In this document: positions 57,112 to 64,000 of the stretch, in pieces
Layout: the number at the start of each line of letters is the position of its first letter
Numbering within the stretch: the stretch's first letter is position 1
NCBI RefSeq assembly: GCF_024213195.1
Contig: NZ_JANAVF010000005.1
Span: 472,542-536,541, forward strand
Length of the DNA stretch: 64,000 nt
Origin: Streptomyces sp. TBY4
GTDB taxonomy: Bacteria; Actinomycetota; Actinomycetes; Streptomycetales; Streptomycetaceae
Direction: 5' to 3'
Translations under genes and position numbers: made by a program
Notes under the pieces: generated by a model
What the model was told of the DNA's origin: nothing
Databases searched by the model: none
What the model saw: the letters and a program-made list of their open reading frames with translations, nothing else

Positions 57112-58905
57112 TCAGCTGCCCGTGCCTCCGCCCGCGCTGTCGCCGATCGTGGTGACCCAGTCCACGGCGTCCGAGCCCCAGGTCCACACCTGGTCCCACC
57201 AGCCGCGGCCGGTGCCGATCCACTCCTGGAGCGGGGTCAGCTCCCACACCAGCCAGCCCGCGACGAAGAACACCAGGATCATCACCAGGCAGCCCTTGAG
57301 ACAGCCCAGGCCCGGGATCTTCACCGGGTTCGCGCTGCGCCGCGGCTCGCGGGGCTCCCGCCGCTCCGGCTGGCGGCCCGGCGGCGGACCCTGCGGGGGC
57401 TGCTGCTGGGGCGGCGGCTGGGGCTGGCGGTACTGGGGCTGCTGCTGAGGCTGCTGGTACTGCTGAGGGTGCTGCTGCTGCGGCTGGTAGTGCTGCGGCG
57501 GGGGCGGCGGCGCGTACTGCTGCTGCGGGTACTGCTGAGGCTGCTGGTACTGCTGCGGTGGCGGGGCCTGCCGGTACGGCTGCTGCTGCGGGGGCTGCTG
57601 CGGTCGCTGCTGCTGGGGCCGCTGCGGCTGCTGGTACTGCTGCTGCGGGGGCGGAGCCTGGCGCTGCGGCCGGCGGCGCAGCGGGTCCTCGCTCGGGTCG
57701 AGGTACTGGATCTGCGTCTGCTCGTTGCGGTCGCGGGCCGCCTGCATCTGCGACTGCCACGGGTGCGGCTGGTCCGGCCGCTGCACGGGCGGCATCACGG
57801 AGGTCGGGTCGGCAGCGCCGGGCGCCCCCGCGGCCGGGAGCACCGACGTGGCGTCGGCCGCGCCGACCGGCGGCATCACGCTGGTCATGGCGTTGGGGTC
57901 GTAGGCCCCCATCGGGGAGGCACCGACACCGGCCGCGCCGGGCAGCATCTGCGTCGGGTCCGCGGCGCCCGGGGTCTCGGGCACCGGCGCGGGCGAGGGG
58001 TCGGGCGCGAGGAGCGCGCCGACGCCGAGGGCGGCCTCGACCTCGGCGGACGTGGAGTGCACGCCGATGCCGGAGGCGACCACGCGCAGGCCGCGCGCCA
58101 GGGTCTCCGCGCTGGGGCGCTCGTAGGGCTCCTTGCGCATGCAGCGCTCGATGACCGTCCACAGCGGCTCGGGCACGTTCGGCGGGCGCTGCGGCTCCTC
58201 GCTGAGGTGGCGGTGCAGGACCTCCAGCGCGGTGCCGCCGGCGAAGGGCGGCCGGCCGGTGAGGAGTTCGTAGAGCAGGATGCCGGCGCCGTAGATGTCC
58301 ACGGCCGAGGTCTGCGGGCGGCCCTCGGCGGACTCGGGGGCCACGTAGGCCGGGGTGCCGACGAACTCGTGCGTGCGCGTCAGGCCCGGGGAGTCGGCGA
58401 GGCGCGCGATGCCGAAGTCGGTGAGCATCGGCTTCATCTGGCCGTCGCGCTCGTCGACCAGAACGTTGGCGGGCTTCAGGTCGCGGTGGACCACGCCGTC
58501 GGCGTGGCTGGCGGCCAGCGCGTCCGCGATCTGGGCGGTCAGCAGGCTCGCGGCGACCGGGCTGAAGGGGCCGTTCTCGCGCAGGTACTTGTGCAGGTCC
58601 GGACCGTCGATGAGGTCCATGACCAGGGCGAGGAGATCGCCCTCGACGACGAGGTCGCGGGTGCGGACGATGTTGGGGTGGGTCAGGCGCAGCAGGACCG
58701 AGCGCTCGCGCAGGAAGCGCATGACGATGTCCGGGTCCTGGGCCAGCTCCTCCTTGAGGACCTTGATGGCCACGGTCTCGCCGGGGTGGCCGGCCACCGC
58801 CGCCTCCGCACCGGCCGCCTCACGCTGGCGGGCGCGCCAGACGGTGCCCGTGGCGCCGCGCCCGAGCGGCTCCTCGAGCAGGTACTTGCTGCCGACTGGC
58901 CGCAC
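57112..58905 (-). CDS. pkaA: Ser/Thr protein kinase with Pro/Gln-rich linker, PkaA-like
   Basis: A 597-residue kinase. Gly loop GRGATGTVW, Lys48 (VAIKVL), HRDLKPAN (Asp142), DFG at 163-165, YVAPESAEGR. Residues ~290-420 are Pro/Ala-rich, ~420-530 are a striking Gln/Pro/Tyr low-complexity tract (QQYQQPQ repeats), then a TM helix (GCLKGCLVMILVFFVAGWLVW) and a ~40-residue Trp-rich extracellular tail. It matches the description of S. coelicolor PkaA. The start is GTG 58905. Divergent from the FHA-FtsK gene, whose FHA domain could bind this kinase's phosphothreonines. Confidence 0.88.
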   Translation of the reverse strand: MRPVGSKYLLEEPLGRGATGTVWRARQREAAGAEAAVAGHPGETVAIKVLKEELAQDPDIVMRFLRERSVLLRLTHPNIVRTRDLVVEGDLLALVMDLIDGPDLHKYLRENGPFSPVAASLLTAQIADALAASHADGVVHRDLKPANVLVDERDGQMKPMLTDFGIARLADSPGLTRTHEFVGTPAYVAPESAEGRPQTSAVDIYGAGILLYELLTGRPPFAGGTALEVLHRHLSEEPQRPPNVPEPLWTVIERCMRKEPYERPSAETLARGLRVVASGIGVHSTSAEVEAALGVGALLAPDPSPAPVPETPGAADPTQMLPGAAGVGASPMGAYDPNAMTSVMPPVGAADATSVLPAAGAPGAADPTSVMPPVQRPDQPHPWQSQMQAARDRNEQTQIQYLDPSEDPLRRRPQRQAPPPQQQYQQPQRPQQQRPQQPPQQQPYRQAPPPQQYQQPQQYPQQQYAPPPPPQHYQPQQQHPQQYQQPQQQPQYRQPQPPPQQQPPQGPPPGRQPERREPREPRRSANPVKIPGLGCLKGCLVMILVFFVAGWLVWELTPLQEWIGTGRGWWDQVWTWGSDAVDWVTTIGDSAGGGTGS

Positions 58906-59399
58906 GTCGCGCGCTCCCTGCTGTCATCGATTCCGGCGAGTGGTCCGTGCTGGTTCCCGCCCGGTCCACGCCTGATCTGCGAAATGGTTTTCCGGCCCAC
59001 TCTAGGGCTTGTCCCGAGGGAAGACGCGGGGTGAGGGAGGTTGGTTGCCGCACATATGCGCGAAGGGTGATGTTTGCGGCGTATGCCGGGGGCGATTTTC
59101 CCGGCCTTCGTGTCGCATTCCGATCGGCCCGCTTGCAGGTCCGGTGCCGGTCCGCGACCGATCAAGATCACTTACCGGTGGGTGACGGGCGTGTTGAGGG
59201 CGACAGGTGCGAGGATGCACCCGTACGGAACGGCCGGGACGGGAGCCCCGCCTTCCGGGCAGACCTGACCGGACGACGCGTCCGTGCCGGGTGGGGGCGG
59301 ACGGACGGGCACGCGTGCGAACGGGCACGGGTGGTCCGTCTCGGCGGTCCCTGCCGGGCGCACACACCGCGCACCGCGCAGAAGGGACCGCTGACGGCG
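58906..59399. promoter_or_regulatory. Divergent pkaA/FHA-FtsK intergenic region
   Basis: 494 bp without a convincing gene; an in-frame open extension of the FHA-FtsK gene runs through much of it but lacks coding character until MQIRLTVLG. No repeat or clear promoter boxes stand out. Confidence 0.45.
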
Positions 59400-62300
59400 A
59401 TGCAGATCCGGCTGACCGTCCTTGGGTCGGGGTCGCGCAGCGGCCACCAGACCGCCACCGCGACCGCCTCCGGCGGGGGGACCGGCGGAGGAGGCGCGCC
59501 GGCGAGCTGTGACGTACTCGTCACCGCGCCCGCCGGCACCGCCCTGTCCGCGGTGGCCTCCGGGCTCGCGGCGACCGTAGGCGGACCCGACACCGGTGGC
59601 ACGGTCGTGCTGTACGCCGGTACGGAGCGCCTGGACCCGGCGCGGTGTGCGCTCGGCGAGCCGCCGCTCGTGGACGGGGCGGTGCTGTCGCTGAACGTGC
59701 CCGGCCCCGACGTCCGGACGGACGGGACCGCGGCCGCGACCGCCCTCGGCGACGGGCCGCAGCTGCACGTCGTGGCCGGGCCGGACGCCGGCGGGGTGCA
59801 CCTGCTGCACCCCGGGGCGATCCGGATCGGACGCTCGGCCGACGCGGACGTACCGCTCGACGACCCGGACGTGTCCCGGCTGCACTGCACCGTGACGGTG
59901 CTCCCCGACGGGCGGGTGGCCGTCGCCGACCTCGGGTCGACGAACGGTACGACGCTCGACGGCGCGGTGGTCGGCGCGGAACGGGTGGCGCTGGCGCCGG
60001 GGGCGCTGCTGCGGGTCGGCGAATCCACGCTCCGGCTGGCCGTGGGCCCGGTGCCCTCCCCGCTCCCCCTCACTCCCGACCTGGAGGGCCACCTCTCCCT
60101 CGCCCTCCCGGGCCACCCCGGGGGCGGCACCCCTGACGGGGAGCGGGCCGATGCCGGCCGGCCCGGCGGCGGCGCTCCTGGTGGGGCGTGGCCCGACGCA
60201 GCCCGGCCCGGGGCCGGCGCGCACGCCGTGCCCGGCGCGGTGGCGGGGTCGCACCCCGACGGCGGCGCTCCCGGCGGAGCCCTGCCCGGCGGAGCCCTGC
60301 ACGGCGGGCCCGGGGCCGGCGCGCATGCCGTGCCCGGCGCGGTGGCGGGGTCGCAGCCCGGGGGCGGCGCTCCCGGCGGAGCCCTGCCCGGCGGGGTGTG
60401 GCCCGATGCGGGGGGCCGGGGGGCGCAGGCGCAGATCCCCCACCCCGCCCCTTCCCGAAACGGGGGCTCCGCCCCCGACCCCGGCCGGCCCGGGTACGCG
60501 CCCGCGGCGGCCTGGGACGGCGACCCCGCCGAGCAGCCCGTCGGAGGCGGCTGGGAGGCTCCCGGCTCCGCGACCCCCTGGCCGTACGGCGGAGCCGGCC
60601 AGGACGGCGGCACCGACCCGCTCAGCTCCGGCCGGATCGCCCGGCCGGAGCCGGGGTCCCGCCCCGGCTCCGGCCCCGGCTCCCGCCCCGGGGCGGGCAC
60701 CGACGCCGGGTCCGGGTCCGGGTCCGGCCACGGCTATGACTCCCGGTCCGGCTATGACTCCGGGTCCGGCCACGCCCCCGGATCCGGCCACCGGTCCGGG
60801 TCCGCCGGTGCCGCCTCCGGACCCGCGGCCACCGGTCACCCCGGCTCCGGGCCGTACGGTGCGCCCGCCCCCGGGGCCTCGGCCGCCGGGTCGGCGCGGC
60901 CTGATCCGTACGGCGGGCCGGCTGCGCAGTGGACCGGGGTCGAGCATCACGGTGCGGAGGGCTGGGAGGGCTCCGGGGCCGCGGGCGCCGAGCCCCGGCG
61001 CGGGCGGCGCGGGATCGGGGCCTGGGCCCGGAAGTGGGTGCGGGGGGCGGAGGCCGCCGAGGTGGAGGTGGTCGCGGGGGCCGCGGCCGCCGTCGCAGCG
61101 CGGCCCGGCGCCGACGATCCCGCATCCCTGCTGCTCACCGCCCTGGGGCCGGCCCCGCGGCTGTGGGCCGGGCCGGACGGGCTGGAGGTCACGCTCGGCG
61201 CGGGCAGCGAGGTCGCGCTCCGCGAGACCGGCGCGCTCGGCATCGCGGGACCGCGGTCCCGGCTGACCGGTGTGGCCCGTTCCGTCATCGCGCGGCTCGC
61301 GGCCCTGCACGCCCCCGGCCAGCGCCTGGAGGTCGTGCTGATCTCCACCGACCGGGCCCGCCCGCTCGCCGAACGCCGCCGCGACTGGGGCTGGCTCGGC
61401 TGGCTGCCCCACGTACGCCCCGCGCACGGGCAGGACTGCCGGCTGCTGCTCGCGTACGACCGCGATCAGGCGGCCGCCCGCGCCGGGGAGCTGACCCGGC
61501 GGCTGGACGACGGCCCGCTCGGCACCCACTGGGCCGCCGCCGGCCCGGACGCGGTGCGCGAGGCCTCGTACGCCTACCGGGGCCCGTACACCCTCCTGGT
61601 CCTCGACGGGGACCCCGGTCCCGGGGCGCTGCGGGACATCACCAGCCGGCTGGCCTCGCACGGGCCGGCCGCCGGGATCCACGTGCTGGCCCTGGCCGAG
61701 GCGCCGGCCGCGACCCCCGCCTCGCCCGTCACCGAGACCTACGAGGCGGCCTGCGCGGCCAACCCCGCCTTCCGGGACTGTTCGACGGCCGCCCTGCTCA
61801 GCGGTGATGTGGCCACGACCGTACGGACCTTCGCGGTCGCGGGCGGCAAACCGGCCGGGTCCGGCGCGACGGCCACGGCGGACGCCGTGTCGGCGGCCTG
61901 GGCGGAGCGGTTCGCCCGCGCCCTGGCCCCGCTGAAGGTCGACTCCCCCGTCGTGGAGGGCGGTTACCGGCCCGCCGCCGCCAACCTGCCCCAGACCTCC
62001 CGGCTGCTCGACGAGTTGGGACTGGCACGGGCCACCCCGGCCTCCCTGATGGCCCGTTGGGCCGCCTCGACCGATCAGGGTCAGCGCGTCGGCGGGCTCG
62101 CGGAGATAGTCCTCGGCACCGGCCGGCGCGGGCCGGTGGGCGCCGAACTGGTCACCGACGGGCCGCACCTGCTGATCGAGGGGCCCGCCGGCAGCGGACG
62201 TACGGAACTGCTGCGCTCCGTGGCGGCCTCCCTGTCGGCCGCCGCCCGGCCCGACCGGCTCGGCCTGGTCCTGCTCGACGGGGCCGGCGGCGAGCGCGGC

Positions 62301-63104
62301 GACGGCCTGCTGCCCTGTACGGAGCTGCCGCACGTCTCGGCGCACCTGATCGCCTCGGACCCGCTGCGGATGCGGGAGTTCGCGCAGGCGCTGGGGGCCG
62401 AGCTCAAGCGGCGGGCCGAGCTCCTGGAAGGGGTGCCGTTCTCCGAGTGGCACGCCGTGCGCGAGGTCTCCGACCGGATGGTCTCCCCCCGCCAGCCCAC
62501 CGCCGGCGAGCTGCGCGGCGATCTCGAACCCCAGCGTTCCGGCACCCTGCGGCTGCGCTCCTCGGCCACCCGTACCGATCCGGCGGCCGGGCCCAGCCCG
62601 CTGCCCCGCCTCGTCGTGCTGGTGGACGACTTCGACGCGCTGGTCGCGCCGGGCCTGGGCAGTACGGGCCGGCCCGCCGCCGGTTCGGTGGTCCGCGCGC
62701 TGGAGGCGGTGGCCCGCGAGGGGGCCCGGCTCGGGGTGCACCTGGTGGCCACCAGCGCCCGCCCGGACCGGACGGCCGACACCGAGCTGGCCCGGCTCGC
62801 GACCCTGCGCGTGGAGCTCGACGCCCCCGACCAGCCGGGCCCCGGCCGGGGCGTGCTCCGGTACGCCGACGGGCGGAGCGTTCCCTTCCAGGGCGGCCGG
62901 GTCACCGGCCGGATCCCCCGGACGGCGACGCTGCGGCCGACGGTGGTGCCGGTGGAGTGGGAGCGGATGGGCGATCCGCCCGCCCGTCGCCCGGTCCGCG
63001 AGCTGGGCAACGGCCCGACCGACCTGGCGCTGCTGGCCAGCGCCCTGGACCGGGCCTCGCACCTGGTGTCGGCGGTCCCGGTGCTGTTCCCGCCGGCCCC
63101 CTGA
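59400..63104 (+). CDS. FHA-domain FtsK/SpoIIIE-like protein (EssC-like layout)
   Basis: About 1234 residues. An N-terminal ubiquitin-like region (MQIRLTVLG...VVLYAGTERLDPARCALGE) is followed by an FHA domain at ~115-215 (IRIGRSADADVPLDDPDVSRLHCTV, LGSTNGTTLDG), a phosphothreonine reader. Residues ~225-530 are low complexity with a 34-residue unit repeated twice. The C-terminal half is FtsK-like: P-loop GPAGSGRTELL near residue 928 and Walker B LVVLVDDFDALVAPG. The P-loop Lys is Arg, so ATP hydrolysis may be impaired. FHA-plus-FtsK order recalls EssC/YukBA of type VII secretion, but no membrane segments are seen. Neighbouring kinases suggest phospho-control. Confidence 0.82.
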   Translation: MQIRLTVLGSGSRSGHQTATATASGGGTGGGGAPASCDVLVTAPAGTALSAVASGLAATVGGPDTGGTVVLYAGTERLDPARCALGEPPLVDGAVLSLNVPGPDVRTDGTAAATALGDGPQLHVVAGPDAGGVHLLHPGAIRIGRSADADVPLDDPDVSRLHCTVTVLPDGRVAVADLGSTNGTTLDGAVVGAERVALAPGALLRVGESTLRLAVGPVPSPLPLTPDLEGHLSLALPGHPGGGTPDGERADAGRPGGGAPGGAWPDAARPGAGAHAVPGAVAGSHPDGGAPGGALPGGALHGGPGAGAHAVPGAVAGSQPGGGAPGGALPGGVWPDAGGRGAQAQIPHPAPSRNGGSAPDPGRPGYAPAAAWDGDPAEQPVGGGWEAPGSATPWPYGGAGQDGGTDPLSSGRIARPEPGSRPGSGPGSRPGAGTDAGSGSGSGHGYDSRSGYDSGSGHAPGSGHRSGSAGAASGPAATGHPGSGPYGAPAPGASAAGSARPDPYGGPAAQWTGVEHHGAEGWEGSGAAGAEPRRGRRGIGAWARKWVRGAEAAEVEVVAGAAAAVAARPGADDPASLLLTALGPAPRLWAGPDGLEVTLGAGSEVALRETGALGIAGPRSRLTGVARSVIARLAALHAPGQRLEVVLISTDRARPLAERRRDWGWLGWLPHVRPAHGQDCRLLLAYDRDQAAARAGELTRRLDDGPLGTHWAAAGPDAVREASYAYRGPYTLLVLDGDPGPGALRDITSRLASHGPAAGIHVLALAEAPAATPASPVTETYEAACAANPAFRDCSTAALLSGDVATTVRTFAVAGGKPAGSGATATADAVSAAWAERFARALAPLKVDSPVVEGGYRPAAANLPQTSRLLDELGLARATPASLMARWAASTDQGQRVGGLAEIVLGTGRRGPVGAELVTDGPHLLIEGPAGSGRTELLRSVAASLSAAARPDRLGLVLLDGAGGERGDGLLPCTELPHVSAHLIASDPLRMREFAQALGAELKRRAELLEGVPFSEWHAVREVSDRMVSPRQPTAGELRGDLEPQRSGTLRLRSSATRTDPAAGPSPLPRLVVLVDDFDALVAPGLGSTGRPAAGSVVRALEAVAREGARLGVHLVATSARPDRTADTELARLATLRVELDAPDQPGPGRGVLRYADGRSVPFQGGRVTGRIPRTATLRPTVVPVEWERMGDPPARRPVRELGNGPTDLALLASALDRASHLVSAVPVLFPPAP
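60207..60410. repeat. Two tandem 102-bp in-frame repeats
   Basis: Units starting at 60207 and 60309, both encoding GAGAHAVPGAVAGS followed by GGAPGGALPGG, i.e. 34-residue repeats inside the low-complexity linker of the FHA-FtsK protein. Confidence 0.8.
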
Positions 63105-63277
63105 GCGGGCCCCGGCCCAGCCCCTGACCGGCCCCCCGAGCAGCTCCCGAGGGACCCCCCGGGCCACCCTCCGCTCACCCCCGTACGCCGCGAGGCGGTA
63201 TTGCGGGGGTGCGCGGGGCGGCGTAGACCTTGTGGCACGGGACACACCACCGCCAGCGAGGCATCGGGGGCACCGCC

Positions 63278-64000
63278 ATGCGCAAGCACGGAACGAGCCG
63301 CACGACTTCCCTTCGTACGCGTCACACGTGGGCCGCGCTGGCCGTGGCCGGCGCGCTCGCGCTCAGCGCCTGCGGCGGCGACGGCAAGGAGCCCGCGAAG
63401 GGCACGGAAGCCACGGAGGGCTCCGAAACCCCCGGCGGGCCGTTCGTCGCGTTACCGCGTCTCGACGGGGAGAAGCTGGAGGTCGCCGCCGTCTGGACGG
63501 GCGCGGAGCAGGCGAACTTCGTCAAGGTGCTGAAGGAGTTCGAGCGGCGGACGGGCGCCACGGTCACCTTCGTCCCGGCGCAGGACCCGATCGTCACCTT
63601 CCTCGGCTCGAAGATCGCCGGCGGCTCCCCGCCGGACGTGGCACTGCTGCCGCAGGTCGGCGCGCTGGTCGCGGCGGTCAAGAACAAGTGGGCGCAGCCG
63701 GTGGGCGCCGACGCGCAGGCCCAGCTCAACAACAACTACTCGCCCGGCTGGCAGAAGCTGGGCGCGGTCGACGGCACCCAGTACGGCGTCTACTACAAGG
63801 CCGCCAACAAGTCGCTGATCTGGTACAACGCGAAGGCCTTCGAGGCGGCGGGGGTACGGCCCCCGGCGACCTGGAAGGAGCTCCTCACGGCGGCCGACAC
63901 CCTGTCCGCGTCCGGCACCCCGGCGGTGTCGGTGGCCGGGGCCGACGGCTGGACCCTGACCGACTGGTTCGAGAACGTCTACCTCTCGCAGGCGGGTCCG
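63278..64000 (+). CDS. Sugar-type ABC solute-binding lipoprotein, 3' truncated by window
   Basis: From ATG 63278: a twin-basic signal peptide and lipobox LSAC followed by GGDGKEP. The mature part KLEVAAVWTGAEQANFVKVLKEFERRTGATVTFVP, then PPDVALLPQ and YYKAANKSLIWYNAKAFEAAGV, then PPATWKELLTAADTL, is the extracellular family-1 sugar-binding protein pattern. It would deliver an (oligo)saccharide to an ABC importer encoded beyond the window. 241 codons are present with no stop. Confidence 0.92.
   Translation, partial: MRKHGTSRTTSLRTRHTWAALAVAGALALSACGGDGKEPAKGTEATEGSETPGGPFVALPRLDGEKLEVAAVWTGAEQANFVKVLKEFERRTGATVTFVPAQDPIVTFLGSKIAGGSPPDVALLPQVGALVAAVKNKWAQPVGADAQAQLNNNYSPGWQKLGAVDGTQYGVYYKAANKSLIWYNAKAFEAAGVRPPATWKELLTAADTLSASGTPAVSVAGADGWTLTDWFENVYLSQAGP

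Overview
The window is chromosomal DNA from a Streptomyces or a very close relative. It is very GC-rich, uses GTG starts often, and has tightly overlapped genes and strong hairpins between converging genes. The conserved order yqgE-murA-hup-malic enzyme-HelD helicase, then nnaR-narK, ssrA-smpB-ftsX-ftsE-prfB and a pkaA/pkaB kinase pair, matches my recollection of the S. coelicolor SCO2948-SCO2975 neighbourhood. That match is from memory and was not searched.

Layout. 1-3460: a ribbon-helix-helix/Doc toxin-antitoxin pair cut by the window edge, an unknown gene, about 430 bp of degenerate octamer repeats, and an MFS exporter. 3461-19881: tRNA-Cys(GCA) carrying an integrated actinomycete integrative and conjugative element (AICE). 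The element is bounded by a 43-bp direct repeat (3491-3533 and 19839-19881). It encodes int and xis, an iteron-rich putative origin, a split primase-polymerase/helicase replication pair, two small cytosine methyltransferases, small spread-type membrane proteins, a TraB-type FtsK translocase with a candidate clt downstream, and a DUF2637/zinc-protein operon. A regulatory and immunity block (HTH-DUF5919 regulator, Pif-like NUDIX, HD protein, double-wHTH GntR repressor) follows. At the attR end lies one AT-richer cargo gene with a HEPN-type RNSLVH motif, the best candidate here for an undescribed defence gene.

19961-26485: a minus-strand operon of type VII (ESX-like) accessory proteins: two WXG-motif proteins, two helical partners, a mycosin-like protease and a lipoprotein. 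No EccC/EccB/EccD genes lie nearby. 26639-31904: a three-subunit xanthine/CO-dehydrogenase-type molybdenum hydroxylase whose iron-sulfur subunit carries an unusual ~450-residue disordered extension. 32103-39250: GH20 hexosaminidase, DUF3039, YqgE, MurA, HU and ACT-malic enzyme. 39251-48522: HelD-type helicase, CGNR zinc-finger regulator, GNAT, NnaR/NarK nitrate genes, a divergent LysR/MFS pair and an orphan Phd-type antitoxin. 48614-54211: tmRNA, SmpB, S41 protease, FtsX, FtsE, a small zinc-ribbon membrane protein and RF2. 54303-64000: a putative cysteine-containing leader peptide ahead of an IPNS-like oxygenase, two membrane Ser/Thr kinases, a divergent FHA-FtsK protein whose P-loop has Arg in place of Lys, and the start of a sugar-type solute-binding lipoprotein.

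How the AICE works: Int/Xis move it in and out of tRNA-Cys. The primase-polymerase and helicase, acting at the iterons, would replicate the circle. TraB and the small membrane proteins would transfer it as double-stranded DNA and spread it. The regulator/NUDIX/HD/GntR block probably sets the excision and transfer decision and entry immunity. Start choices and intergenic structures were read by eye; family names are from motif recognition without database searches.
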